The position numbers and the translations under genes are program-made. Below the pieces are notes generated by a model. That model saw only the letters and a list, made by a program, of their open reading frames with translations. It did not search any database and was not told the DNA's origin. From Paractinoplanes brasiliensis (GTDB lineage Bacteria > Actinomycetota > Actinomycetes > Mycobacteriales > Micromonosporaceae): DNA of 64,000 bases. Positions 46,018-54,168 of this stretch are shown piece by piece. The DNA lies in assembly GCF_004362215.1 (NCBI RefSeq), contig NZ_SNWR01000001.1:2482001-2546000 (forward strand), written 5' to 3'. Numbering within the stretch: the stretch's first letter is position 1; every line of letters begins with the position of its first letter.

Positions 46018-46298
46018 GTCTACCTCCCAAGTTGGTGCTGCCTTCTGCTACAGATCGTGGCATATCGGACACGCCAGTCCTGATCAGGCAAATACGTACT
46101 TTCGGACGATCTTGCTTGGCCGTTTGTGTGGCCGGTCACAGTAGGCGCGAAACGGGAGCGCTGAGCGACTCGCATCCGAGCATCCGGACAGCGCGGATCG
46201 TCCGTACACTGCGGACCGTCCGGGCGCGGTGGGTTTCAGAAGCGTCCGGCGGCGGCCCGCACGGGGGCCGGAGGCGGGGCGCGTCGGTCAGCGTGGCG

Positions 46299-47195
46299 TC
46301 AGGCGCTCAGGGCGGCGGCGACCGCTGAGGAGAAGTCGCTCAGCACGGCGCGATCGGGGGCGTGGTCCGGATTGACCTCGGTGATGACCAGCGCGGCCAG
46401 CCGCGAGCCGCTTCGGGCGAAGACGGACAGGCAGGTCATGGCCTCGTGCAGCGTCAGCCCGACGGGGTCGCCCCCGGAGTTGGGGACGTCGGCGATCGGC
46501 ATGTCGTTGAAGACGAGCACGTCGACGTCGAAGTGCAGCACGAACGACTCGCCCGCGGCGGCCAGCGCCTTCTCGGCCGCGGACCGGGCGTCGCGATGCA
46601 CGTCGGCGGCGGTGATCCGGGCTATGGACAGCTCTTCGAGCAGGGTTCGTTCGTGGTCGGGACCGTCGGCGGGCAGGGCGTCCCCGAAGGACACGACACG
46701 TCCGGGCGTCAGCGGCTCGCCGACCGCCGCGACCTCGGGTAGGTGGCCGGGCAGCCGCAGCAGGTGGGCCAGGCCCATGGCGTCGAGGTTGCCGACCGGG
46801 CGGGTCTCGGGGGTGTAGAGGTCGGGGCCACCGTCCATGTAGAGCAGTGCCGGTTCGCGGGCGGCGCGGTCGAAACCGGCCAGGACGCCGATGGTGATGC
46901 TGCAGTCACCGCCGAGCACCAGGGGAACGTGGCCGTCGGCGAGGATGGCCGCCACCGAACCTGCTACGTCGTCGGCCACCGCGGCGACGGTTGCGGCGTT
47001 CTGCCCGGCGGAGCGCGCCGGGTCGGGCCGCCATCGGAAGCCGCGGACGTCGCCGCGGTCCTCGACGTCGAGGCCGCCCGCGCGCAAGTTGTTGACCAGG
47101 CCGGATTCCCGCAGGGCAGCCGGGCCCCGCTCGATACCGGGCGTGTGCGCGCCCGCGCTCGACGGCACACCCAGCACTGCCCATCGACGGCTCAC
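46299..47195 (-). CDS. Arginase/ureohydrolase-fold protein with altered metal site
   Basis: 298 residues from a GTG. The ureohydrolase layout is clear: GVPSSAGAHTPGIERGPAAL at the start, VPLVLGGDCSITIGVLAGFD (95-99 is GGDCS), LLYMDGGPDLYTPETRPVGN LDAM (121-125), VLHFDVDVLVFNDMPIADVP (Asp223 and Asp225) and LVITEVNPDHA near the end. In arginases the first motif is GGDHS and the second DAHxD; here the two His ligands are Cys98 and Gly123, while four Asp remain. It may be a different hydrolase or have an unusual metal centre. The start could be five codons earlier. Confidence 0.85.
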   Translation of the reverse strand: MSRRWAVLGVPSSAGAHTPGIERGPAALRESGLVNNLRAGGLDVEDRGDVRGFRWRPDPARSAGQNAATVAAVADDVAGSVAAILADGHVPLVLGGDCSITIGVLAGFDRAAREPALLYMDGGPDLYTPETRPVGNLDAMGLAHLLRLPGHLPEVAAVGEPLTPGRVVSFGDALPADGPDHERTLLEELSIARITAADVHRDARSAAEKALAAAGESFVLHFDVDVLVFNDMPIADVPNSGGDPVGLTLHEAMTCLSVFARSGSRLAALVITEVNPDHAPDRAVLSDFSSAVAAALSA

Positions 47196-47366
47196 GACCC
47201 CATCGTGCACCAAACGGACGGCAGGCGCCGACCCGCACGAGCCGTCGCCGGACAGGGGCCGCCGCAGTCCAGCCGTCGGCGTCGCCGCGCCACTGTCGGC
47301 CGGGACCAGGCACACCTCAGGCGAACCAGGCGCAGACGCAGCACGGGCGGCCGGACGCCGGTACGG

Positions 47367-48041
47367 CTACGGCTCGGGGTAGCGGACCAGGCGCAGCCGC
47401 CAGTGGAAGACGGCCAGGGTGCCCAGCACGCAGATCAGCCACGTCACCCCGGCATGGGCGAGGCCTCGCCACACCAGGTCGATGCTCCCGCCGTCGACCG
47501 CGTAGTTGCCCACCTCGCGCGCCGACCAGAACGGCATCAACTTGGCGATCAGGCCGGCCGGGTCGGCCAGCATCTGCACCGAGCTGATGCTGAGCAGGGC
47601 GAGCGCCCCGTCCAGCTCGCGGGGCAGGATCGCGCCGATGAGACTGCCGACCGGTGCCGCGACCAGCGCGGACACCAGCATCATGACGCCGGCCGCCCAC
47701 AGGTGAGGCAGGTCCTGGTCGACGGCAACCATCGTCCAGTAGCCCAGGGCCAGCGCCATGCCGGCGCCGGTCATCGCGAGCAGACGGCCGGCGATGATGC
47801 CGGTCACCGAGGCGCCGGTGAGCCGCAGCCGGGGGTCGACCCCACGGGAGGCGTTGACCACGAACAGCGTCAGGGTCGAGATCGCCCAGCCGATGCCCAG
47901 CGTCAGCGCCCGCGTGGACTGGCCGGAGAGGTCGCGCCGCACCAGGTAGAACCAGAACGGCAGGGTGATCACGAGCAGCAGCGCGGCCCGGCGGCGGCTC
48001 ACTTCGAGGGCGGAGAGCCGGGCGACGACGAGGGTGGTCAT
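47367..48041 (-). CDS. ABC-2 type exporter permease
   Basis: 224 residues with about six membrane segments (LLLVITLPFWFYLV, LTLGIGWAISTLTLFVV, GIIAGRLLAMTGAGMALALGYW, AAGVMMLVSALVAAPVGSLI, LAHAGVTWLICVLGTLAVF). The SLIGAILPRELDGALALLSI region is typical of ABC-2 permeases. Its ATG overlaps the stop of the ATPase gene by four bases, so both are translated together. The exported substrate is unknown. It is the last gene of the PadR-controlled unit. Confidence 0.85.
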   Translation of the reverse strand: MTTLVVARLSALEVSRRRAALLLVITLPFWFYLVRRDLSGQSTRALTLGIGWAISTLTLFVVNASRGVDPRLRLTGASVTGIIAGRLLAMTGAGMALALGYWTMVAVDQDLPHLWAAGVMMLVSALVAAPVGSLIGAILPRELDGALALLSISSVQMLADPAGLIAKLMPFWSAREVGNYAVDGGSIDLVWRGLAHAGVTWLICVLGTLAVFHWRLRLVRYPEP

Positions 48042-48853
48042 GCGGCGACTCCCAGGTCGAGCACGTGGTCGACGTTCTGCAGGTCGTGCAGCAGGTGCGT
48101 GACGACCACGACCGCCCGCCCGGCGTCGCGCCAGGCGAAGACCTGCTGCCAGAAGTCCACATAGGCGCCCTGGTCGAAACCCTGGTACGGCTCGTCGAGC
48201 AGCAGCAGGTCGGGGGCGTGCAGTTCGCCGAGCACCAGGTTGAGTTTCTGCCGGGTGCCGCCGGACATCTGCTGGGCCCGCTGTTGCCGGCTCGGTCGCC
48301 AGGCCAGGCGGGCGGCGAGGTGCACGCCGGTCGACCGGGCCCGGCCGGGCACCATCCCGGCGGCCGCCCCGAACAGCGTGAAGTGTTCCTCGGCGGTCAG
48401 CCACCCGGCGGTTCCACCGTCCTGCGGCACGAACCCCACCCGCCGCGTGCGCCGCACCGTTCCCCCACTGGGCCGGGTCAGACCGGCACAGATGCGCAGC
48501 AGGGTCGACTTGCCACAGCCGTTGGCGCCGACGATCGCGGCGACCTCTCCCCCGCGTACGGTCAAATCGACGCCCTCGAAGACCGTGTGGCGGCGGTAGC
48601 GCTTGGTCACCCCGGCCAGGCTCAACAGGACGGGTCCGGCGCGATATCTCGTACGGGACGGGGCCGCGGCCGGCGTGTTGAGCTCGGCCACCAGGTGGCG
48701 GGCGTACAGGTGGGCCGGTCCGAACACGTCGGCGGGAGTGGCCGCGTTCTCGGCCGCCTGCTGGGTGGTCTCGTCGGCGAGGCGGCGGGCGCGGGCCGGT
48801 TGCAGGCCGAGACGCAGGAGTTCCGCCTCGAAGTTCGCGGGCCAGTCACTCAT
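48038..48853 (-). CDS. ABC transporter ATP-binding protein with HAAS-like N-terminus
   Basis: 271 residues. An N-terminal helical segment (about 1-60, FEAELLRLGLQPARARRLAD and ADVFGPAHLYARHLVAELN) resembles the HAAS/DUF1700 module that usually accompanies PadR-controlled genes. The ATPase domain has Walker A GANGCGKST, Q-loop VGFVPQDGG, signature QMSGGTRQKLNLVLGEL, Walker B LLLLDEPYQGFDQ and the switch His in VVVTHLLHDL. It powers the ABC-2 permease that overlaps its stop codon. It overlaps the upstream padR gene by eight bases. Confidence 0.9.
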   Translation of the reverse strand: MSDWPANFEAELLRLGLQPARARRLADETTQQAAENAATPADVFGPAHLYARHLVAELNTPAAAPSRTRYRAGPVLLSLAGVTKRYRRHTVFEGVDLTVRGGEVAAIVGANGCGKSTLLRICAGLTRPSGGTVRRTRRVGFVPQDGGTAGWLTAEEHFTLFGAAAGMVPGRARSTGVHLAARLAWRPSRQQRAQQMSGGTRQKLNLVLGELHAPDLLLLDEPYQGFDQGAYVDFWQQVFAWRDAGRAVVVVTHLLHDLQNVDHVLDLGVAA

Positions 48854-49175
48854 GCGGCACCCCGGTGAGCAGGCTGTCGACGCCGTCGCGGAACCGCCGC
48901 CAGTCGTCCGCGTGGGCGGCCAGCAGCTCCAGGCCGGCCTCGGTGATCGCGTAGTTCTTGCGGCGCGGCCCGCTTTCCGACGGCCCCCAGCTGGGGACGG
49001 CGAGCCCCTGCTCCTCGAGCCGGAGCAGGGCGGGATAGAGGGTGCCGCCGGGCACGTCGGCCACTCCGGCCGCGGCGAGGCGCTGGGACAGGCCGTAGCC
49101 GTAGTCGGCGCGTTCCCGCAGCATCGCGAGCAGGCACAGGTCGAGGAAGCCGTGCAGCCACGGCCGAGGCGTCAT
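48846..49175 (-). CDS. PadR family transcriptional regulator
   Basis: 109 residues of the short PadR type. LDLCLLAMLRERADYGYGLS is helix 1, AAAGVADVPGGTLYPALLRL EEQGLAV is the recognition helix and wing, and GPRRKNYAITEAGLELLAAH is the wing with the basic loop. It is the first gene of an operon with an ABC ATPase and permease. There is no ribosome-binding site before the ATG; an inverted repeat begins three bases upstream, so the transcript may be leaderless and autorepressed. Confidence 0.92.
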   Translation of the reverse strand: MTPRPWLHGFLDLCLLAMLRERADYGYGLSQRLAAAGVADVPGGTLYPALLRLEEQGLAVPSWGPSESGPRRKNYAITEAGLELLAAHADDWRRFRDGVDSLLTGVPHE

Positions 49176-49177
49176 GG

Positions 49178-49214
49178 CTAGTCAGGCTAGCTGGTTAGTA
49201 GGCAGCCTGACTAG
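49178..49214 (-). promoter_or_regulatory. Inverted-repeat operator overlapping the padR promoter
   Basis: CTAGTCAGGCT at 49178-49188 and AGCCTGACTAG at 49204-49214 are perfect 11-bp arms around a 15-base spacer that contains AT-rich TACTAACC in the minus orientation, a possible -10. The site ends two bases before the padR ATG and lies just past the stop of the upstream ABC gene, in a 48-base gap. It should be the PadR autoregulatory operator. Confidence 0.75.
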
Positions 49215-49223
49215 AGAGCCCGG

Positions 49224-50942
49224 CTAAAGATCCCGCTGACCAGACCAGGCCTGCCACAACGTCGCGTACGGGCCGGGCTCCTCGATCAGGGACGAATGCG
49301 GACCGGATTGCACCACTCGCCCCTGCTCGAGCACCACCACGCGATCGGCGGTCACAGCCTGCGTCAGCCGGTGCGCGACGATCACCGCCGTACGGCCCTC
49401 GAGCGCGGCGGCGGCGACGCGTTCCAGCAGCCGGGCGCCCGCGCTGCCCGCCTCGGCGGTCGCCTCGTCGAGGATCGCCACCGGAGGGTCGGCCAGGATC
49501 AGCCGGGCGAACGCCAGCTGCTGTGCCTGCGCCGCCGTCAGCACGTGACCACCCGCGCCGACCTCGGTGTTCGGCCCGTCCGGCAGCTGGGCGACCCAGT
49601 CGGCGGCGTCCACGGCGGCCAGCGCGGCCCACACCTCGTCGTCGGTGGCGGTGGGACGGGCCAGCCGCAGGTCGTCGACGAGCGGACCGGCGAAGACGTG
49701 CACCTCCTGGGTGATCAGGGCCACCTCGCCGGCGGGCACCTCGACGGCGCCGGACACCGGGTCGTGCACCCCGGCGATGACCTTGGCCAGGCTGGTCTTG
49801 CCGGCGCCGGTGGAGCCGACGACGGCGACCCGTTCGCCCCGGCGGATCCGCAGGTCGACGTCGCGCAGGACGGGCCGGTCAGGGTGGTAGCCGAAGGTGA
49901 GCCCGCTGACCTCGACGGCCGTCGGGGCCTCCGAGCGGGGTGTCACCGTACGCGGGGCGACGGCCAGGTCGGCCACCCCGATCAGGCGATCAAGTCCCGA
50001 GGCGGCCGCCTGCGCGTCGTCCACCAGGGCCAGGGCGGTGTTGATGGGGTTGAACAGGCCGTGGAAGTACAGGGCCGCGGCGGTGGCCGTGCCGAGGGTG
50101 ACGGCGTCGGACCGTACGAGGAAGAAGCCTGTCGCCAGGACGGCGGCCAGCCCGGCGAACTCGGCGACGTGCAGCCTCGCGTAGAAGCGGGTCATCAGCG
50201 CGATCCCCTGCAGCAGCAGGTCGACGGCGTGCTGGGAGCGGACGGCGACGCGACCACTGTGCTCGCCGGCGATGCGGAACGTTCGGATGGTCGGCGCGCC
50301 GTCGATCGTCGCGAGCAGGTGGTGCTGCTGAGCGGCCACGGCGACCCGCTGACGGGCGTACAGCGGCACGGCGCGGCGGGCGTACCACCGTACGGTGTGA
50401 ACCTGCACCGGCACAGCGATCAGCGCCGCGACGAGGAAGCGCCAGTCCAGCACGGCCATGCCGCCGAGGGTCAGCACGATGGTGAGGAACGCGCGGGTGA
50501 ACTCGGGCAGCGCCGACCGCGCGGCCTCGCCGACCACCGTCACGTCGTTGGTTACCCGCGAGGTCAGGTCGCCCGCGCCGGCCCGTTCGACCTGTTCCAG
50601 GGGCAGCCGCAACGCCGACTCGACGAACCGTTCCCGGATCCGGGCCAAAGTGGACTCACCGGCCCGCGCCAGCAGGGCTGTGCCGAACCCGGCCAGCACG
50701 GCGTCGACCAGGGCGACCGCCACCAATGCGGCCCCGGTGACGACGAAATCGCTGGTGGCGGCACTGCGGGTGGCCAGATCGACGATACGGCCGAGCAGCG
50801 GTGGGGCCAGCAGGCCGGCGATCGTGCCCGCGATCAGCAGCGCGAGCGCCCCGGCCAGCCGGCCACGTTCAGGCCGCAGAAACGTCAGAAGAACGGCCCG
50901 CGTACGGGTTCCGGCCGCGATCGGAAGCGGAGTGGTCGTCAT
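49224..50942 (-). CDS. ABC transporter, fused TMD-NBD, half with intact Walker motifs
   Basis: 572 residues: six-helix exporter-type TMD (residues 30-310), then NBD. Walker A is GSTGAGKT (376-383), Q-loop Gln412 is in LITQEVHVF, Walker B VAILDEAT has the catalytic Glu493, and the switch His is in VIVAHRLTQAV. The signature position, normally LSGGQ, is VLTAAQAQQ (467-475) and so is degenerate. It overlaps the upstream partner gene by four bases. The pair should form a heterodimer with one working ATP site. Iron-box control suggests siderophore or iron traffic (inference). Confidence 0.9.
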   Translation of the reverse strand: MTTTPLPIAAGTRTRAVLLTFLRPERGRLAGALALLIAGTIAGLLAPPLLGRIVDLATRSAATSDFVVTGAALVAVALVDAVLAGFGTALLARAGESTLARIRERFVESALRLPLEQVERAGAGDLTSRVTNDVTVVGEAARSALPEFTRAFLTIVLTLGGMAVLDWRFLVAALIAVPVQVHTVRWYARRAVPLYARQRVAVAAQQHHLLATIDGAPTIRTFRIAGEHSGRVAVRSQHAVDLLLQGIALMTRFYARLHVAEFAGLAAVLATGFFLVRSDAVTLGTATAAALYFHGLFNPINTALALVDDAQAAASGLDRLIGVADLAVAPRTVTPRSEAPTAVEVSGLTFGYHPDRPVLRDVDLRIRRGERVAVVGSTGAGKTSLAKVIAGVHDPVSGAVEVPAGEVALITQEVHVFAGPLVDDLRLARPTATDDEVWAALAAVDAADWVAQLPDGPNTEVGAGGHVLTAAQAQQLAFARLILADPPVAILDEATAEAGSAGARLLERVAAAALEGRTAVIVAHRLTQAVTADRVVVLEQGRVVQSGPHSSLIEEPGPYATLWQAWSGQRDL

Positions 50943-52594
50943 GCCAGCACCGTCTCCCGGTAGCTCTCGTCGTCCGCCGCCAGCTCGGCGTGCGTGGCGT
51001 CGGCCCGCACCGCCCCGCCGTGCACGAACAGCACGCGGTCGGTGATCGCCAGCAGGGCCGGGCTGGTCGTGATGAGGATCGTGGTGCGGCCCGCACGCAC
51101 CTCGCGCAGCCGCGCGGCTATCCGGGCCTCGGTGACGGCGTCGACTGCCGTGGTCGGGTCGTGCAGGGCCAGAACCGGAGCGTCGGCGGCCAGGGCACGG
51201 GCCAGGGCGAGACGTTGCCGTTGACCACCGGAAAGCGTACGGGCGCCGTCGCCGAGCACGGCGTCGAGCCCTTCGGGAAGGTTGCGGGCGACCTCGTCGG
51301 CGTCGGCGGCCACCATCGCGGCCTCGACGGTGGCCGGGTCGGCGCGGTCCAGCGAGACGGCCGAGCGGACGCTGCCGTCGAACAGGTCGGTGTGGTGCTC
51401 CACGGCCAGCACGGCGGCCCGCAACTCGTCGGGCCGCAAGGAGGTCAGCGTGACCCCGTCGAGCGAGACGGCGCCGTCGGCCGGGTCGGCCGACCGGTTG
51501 AGCAGGCGGATCAGCTCGGCGGCCTCGGCCGGGTCGGTGGCCACCACACCGACGAGCTCGCCCGGCGCGACCTTCAGGGCCAGATCCCGTACGCGCAGGT
51601 CGATCTCCCCCCGTACGGGTGTGACCGGCGCCTGCTCGCCCCCGCGCACCGCCTCGGGCGCGGACAGCACCGCCGCGACCCGCTTGGCCGACGCGCGCCC
51701 CTGAGCCAGGTCGGCGCCGACCCAGCCGAACGTGGACAGCGGCCCGACCAGGAACTGCGCCAGGCCGATGGAAGAGATCAGCTGCCCCACGGTGATGTTG
51801 CCCCGCACCGCGAGAATGCCCCCGGCCACCGCGATCACGGCCAGGAACAGCCCGCTGATGGTCAGAACCAGTCCCTGGTACGCCGCCTGCATGCGCGCCG
51901 CCCGCACGGTCGCCGTCAACGCGACGCGGCTGCGCTGCCGGTAACGCGCGACCGCTGCCTCCTCGGCCCGCAGCCCCTTGACCACCCGCAGCCCCGAGAC
52001 CAGGTCGGCCGCGATGCCCGAGGCGTGCGCGCCGTGCTCCTGCTCGGTCTCGCTGCGTTCCTCCAGCGGCTTGCCGATCAGGCGGGTCAACCACATCAGC
52101 GGCGGGAGCCCGAGCAGCACCAGCAGGCCGAGCGGGATCGAGATCGACAACAGCAGCACGGCCGTGAAGCCCACGGCGACAACCGCCGCGCTCCCGTACG
52201 TGATGGCGACCGCTATCCCGCCGACACGCGCGGTGTCGCTAGTGGCGACCGCGACCAGCGCCCCCGGCAACCGGCCCGACTCGGCGCCGCCCCGGTCGTG
52301 CAGCACCCCCCGGGTCACCCGCAGGCGCAGATCGTGGGCGGCTTGCTCGGCCGCACGCTCGGCGGCCCGGGCGCCGTACCGGAAGCTGTAACTGAGCCCG
52401 ACGTAGATCGCGCCCAGCACACCGAGCCAGAACGCCAGGTCACCGATGCCACCGTCGACAGCCCGATCGATGATCACGCCGATGAGGAACGGGACGGCCG
52501 CCTCGCCCGCCTGGTGCCCACAGGCGAGCACCGAGCCGAAAACAATGAGGCGGCGCTGCTTCTTGAGGGCGTCCCTCATCAACGTACGCTCCAC
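50939..52594 (-). CDS. ABC transporter, fused TMD-NBD, half with degenerate Walker motifs
   Basis: 551 residues. The TMD has about six helices (PFLIGVIIDRAVDG, LGVLGAIYVGLSY, AVVAVGFTAVLLLSISIP, VLTISGLFLAVIAVAGG). The NBD lacks Walker A: the slot at 350-358 is VVATDPAEA with no GKS/T. The signature LSGGQRQRLALARAL (454-468) is intact. Walker B reads VLALHDPTT instead of LDEPT, so the catalytic Glu is gone. It complements its partner. The start is GTG 52594; ATG 52579 is an alternative. The iron box lies 12-30 bases upstream. Confidence 0.9.
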   Translation of the reverse strand: MERTLMRDALKKQRRLIVFGSVLACGHQAGEAAVPFLIGVIIDRAVDGGIGDLAFWLGVLGAIYVGLSYSFRYGARAAERAAEQAAHDLRLRVTRGVLHDRGGAESGRLPGALVAVATSDTARVGGIAVAITYGSAAVVAVGFTAVLLLSISIPLGLLVLLGLPPLMWLTRLIGKPLEERSETEQEHGAHASGIAADLVSGLRVVKGLRAEEAAVARYRQRSRVALTATVRAARMQAAYQGLVLTISGLFLAVIAVAGGILAVRGNITVGQLISSIGLAQFLVGPLSTFGWVGADLAQGRASAKRVAAVLSAPEAVRGGEQAPVTPVRGEIDLRVRDLALKVAPGELVGVVATDPAEAAELIRLLNRSADPADGAVSLDGVTLTSLRPDELRAAVLAVEHHTDLFDGSVRSAVSLDRADPATVEAAMVAADADEVARNLPEGLDAVLGDGARTLSGGQRQRLALARALAADAPVLALHDPTTAVDAVTEARIAARLREVRAGRTTILITTSPALLAITDRVLFVHGGAVRADATHAELAADDESYRETVLA

Positions 52595-52605
52595 GGGTCG
52601 CTTGT

Positions 52606-52624
52606 TTAGGGCACCCTAACCTAA
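52606..52624 (-). promoter_or_regulatory. IdeR/DmdR iron box upstream of the ABC pair
   Basis: TTAGGGCACCCTAACCTAA at 52606-52624 matches the 19-bp IdeR/DmdR1 consensus TTAGGTTAGSCTAACCTAA at all but two or three positions, and its right half is perfect. It lies 12-30 bases before the start of the ABC gene, so iron-loaded IdeR would repress it. Confidence 0.8.
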
Positions 52625-52654
52625 CGACTCCGCCCCGGGCGAGCCGCCCGATGG

Positions 52655-52687
52655 TATCGCTCGCGATAGTATCTCTGGCGAGACTAT
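52655..52687 (+). promoter_or_regulatory. Two adjacent inverted repeats upstream of the AAA ATPase gene
   Basis: TATCGCTCGCGATA at 52655-52668 is a perfect 5-bp-arm (extended 6) inverted repeat. TATCTCTGGCGAGACTAT at 52670-52687 is a second, imperfect copy 15 bases later. They end 13 bases before the ATG and cover the expected promoter, suggesting a cooperative repressor site. Confidence 0.5.
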
Positions 52688-52700
52688 TACGGGAGGCTCC

Positions 52701-54125
52701 ATGGTCGCGTTCGTCGGGCGGGAAGACCAGCTGGCCGTTCTCGACTCCCTCCTGACAAAGGTGGCCGGCGCAATCCCGGACGATCCGCGTCCCGGCCAAT
52801 GCCTGCTCATCCGGGGTCGCCGCCGCATCGGCAAGTCCAGCCTCGTCGAGGCGTTCGTCGACCGTACGCCGGCGCCGGCGGTCTTCTTCACCGCCGCCGG
52901 CGCCGCCGAGCAGGTCGAGCTGGAAGCCTTCGTCGAGGCGGTGAGCTCGTCGGACCTGCCGGATCGGGCGGTCTTCGACGACGCCACGCCGGGGAACTGG
53001 AGTGCCGCGCTCCGGCAGCTCGCCGGTGTGCTGCCCGACGATCGGCCCAGCGTCGTCGTGATCGACGAGGTTCCGTACCTGGTCGAGCGTGTGGACGCCT
53101 TCGAGGGGATCCTGCAACGGGCGTGGGACCGCGAGTTCAGCCGCAAACCGGTCCTGCTCATCCTGATCGGCTCCGACCTGTCGATGATGGAAGCCCTGAG
53201 CTCCTACGGCCGGCCCTTTCACCAGCGTGGCAAAGAAATGGTGCTCGGCCCGCTGAACCCGGCCGAGGTCGGCGACATGCTTCAGCTGCCACCGGCCGAA
53301 GCCTTCGACGCAGCCCTGGTCACCGGTGGCCTACCGCTGATCTGCGCCGGGTGGCCGCCGGGCGCCGGCCTGCGGCAGTTCCTCGCCGCCGAGCTGGCCA
53401 ACCCGGTCTCGCCGCTGCTGGTGTCGGCCGAACGTTCCCTGGCCGCCGAGTTCCCCGAATCCGCCATGGCCCGTTCGATCCTGTCGGCGATCGGCAGCGG
53501 GGAACGCACCTTCACGAACATCGCCCGGGCAGCCGGAGGCATCTCCCACTCGACGCTGACCCGCGCCGCCGACGTGCTCATCGGCAAACGCATGGTCGCC
53601 GCGGAGTTGCCTGTCGCCCTCACCCCGTCGAAGGAACGGCGCTACCGCGTCACCGACCCCTACCTGCGGTTCTGGCTCACCTTCATCGCCCCGCACCTGC
53701 CCGAGATCGAACGCCTGCGGGGCGACCTCACCCTGCGAAGAATCGAGGCCGGTTGGACAAGCTGGCGCGGCCGTGCCGTCGAGCCGCTGCTCAGGGAGTC
53801 GCTGGCTCGCCTGCTGCCGGACTCCTCGCTGCCCGCAGCCCCGGCGATCGGCTCCTACTGGACCCGCTCCAACAGCATCGAAATCGACATCGTCGGCGCC
53901 GACCGAGCCCCCGTCGCCCAGCAGTTACTTTTCCTCGGCTCGATCAAGTGGCTGGAACACGCGCCGTTCGACGACCATGACCTGCTGGCCCTGCAACGCC
54001 ACCGCGCAGCCCTCACCGACGACCCCGTCCCCTTGCTCACGATCAGCCGCAGCGGCGTACGGGTTTCGGAGTTGGCCGCTTCCTACGGCCCGGACGACCT
54101 GCTCGAAGCGTGGCGTCGGGATTAG
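52701..54125 (+). CDS. AAA family ATPase with DUF234-type C-terminus
   Basis: 474 residues. The ATPase module (about 1-240) has FVGREDQLAVLDSLL, Walker A in RGRRRIGKSSLVEAF and Walker B in SVVVIDEVPYLVER, the pattern of archaeal-type STAND-like ATPases. It is followed by a winged helix (TFTNIARAAGGISHSTLTRA ADVLIGKRMV) and a DUF234 nuclease-like domain (RYRVTDPYLRFWLTFIAP, then IEIDIVGADRAPVAQQLLFL GSIKW, with the D-x-V..E/Q-x-K pattern of PD-(D/E)xK folds). The function is unknown; the location beside a restriction island suggests a defence role (inference). ATG with GGGAGG upstream. Confidence 0.85.
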   Translation: MVAFVGREDQLAVLDSLLTKVAGAIPDDPRPGQCLLIRGRRRIGKSSLVEAFVDRTPAPAVFFTAAGAAEQVELEAFVEAVSSSDLPDRAVFDDATPGNWSAALRQLAGVLPDDRPSVVVIDEVPYLVERVDAFEGILQRAWDREFSRKPVLLILIGSDLSMMEALSSYGRPFHQRGKEMVLGPLNPAEVGDMLQLPPAEAFDAALVTGGLPLICAGWPPGAGLRQFLAAELANPVSPLLVSAERSLAAEFPESAMARSILSAIGSGERTFTNIARAAGGISHSTLTRAADVLIGKRMVAAELPVALTPSKERRYRVTDPYLRFWLTFIAPHLPEIERLRGDLTLRRIEAGWTSWRGRAVEPLLRESLARLLPDSSLPAAPAIGSYWTRSNSIEIDIVGADRAPVAQQLLFLGSIKWLEHAPFDDHDLLALQRHRAALTDDPVPLLTISRSGVRVSELAASYGPDDLLEAWRRD

Positions 54126-54168
54126 GCCGCAGCATTAATCGGACCGTTACGTCCGGCCGGTGGCCCGT

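Noticed and set aside
50943..52094. N-terminal extension of the downstream ABC gene running over its partner
   Set aside because: The frame is open but encodes low-complexity Arg/Gly/Ala sequence over the partner's coding region; the natural start with a TMD is the ATG at 50940-50942.
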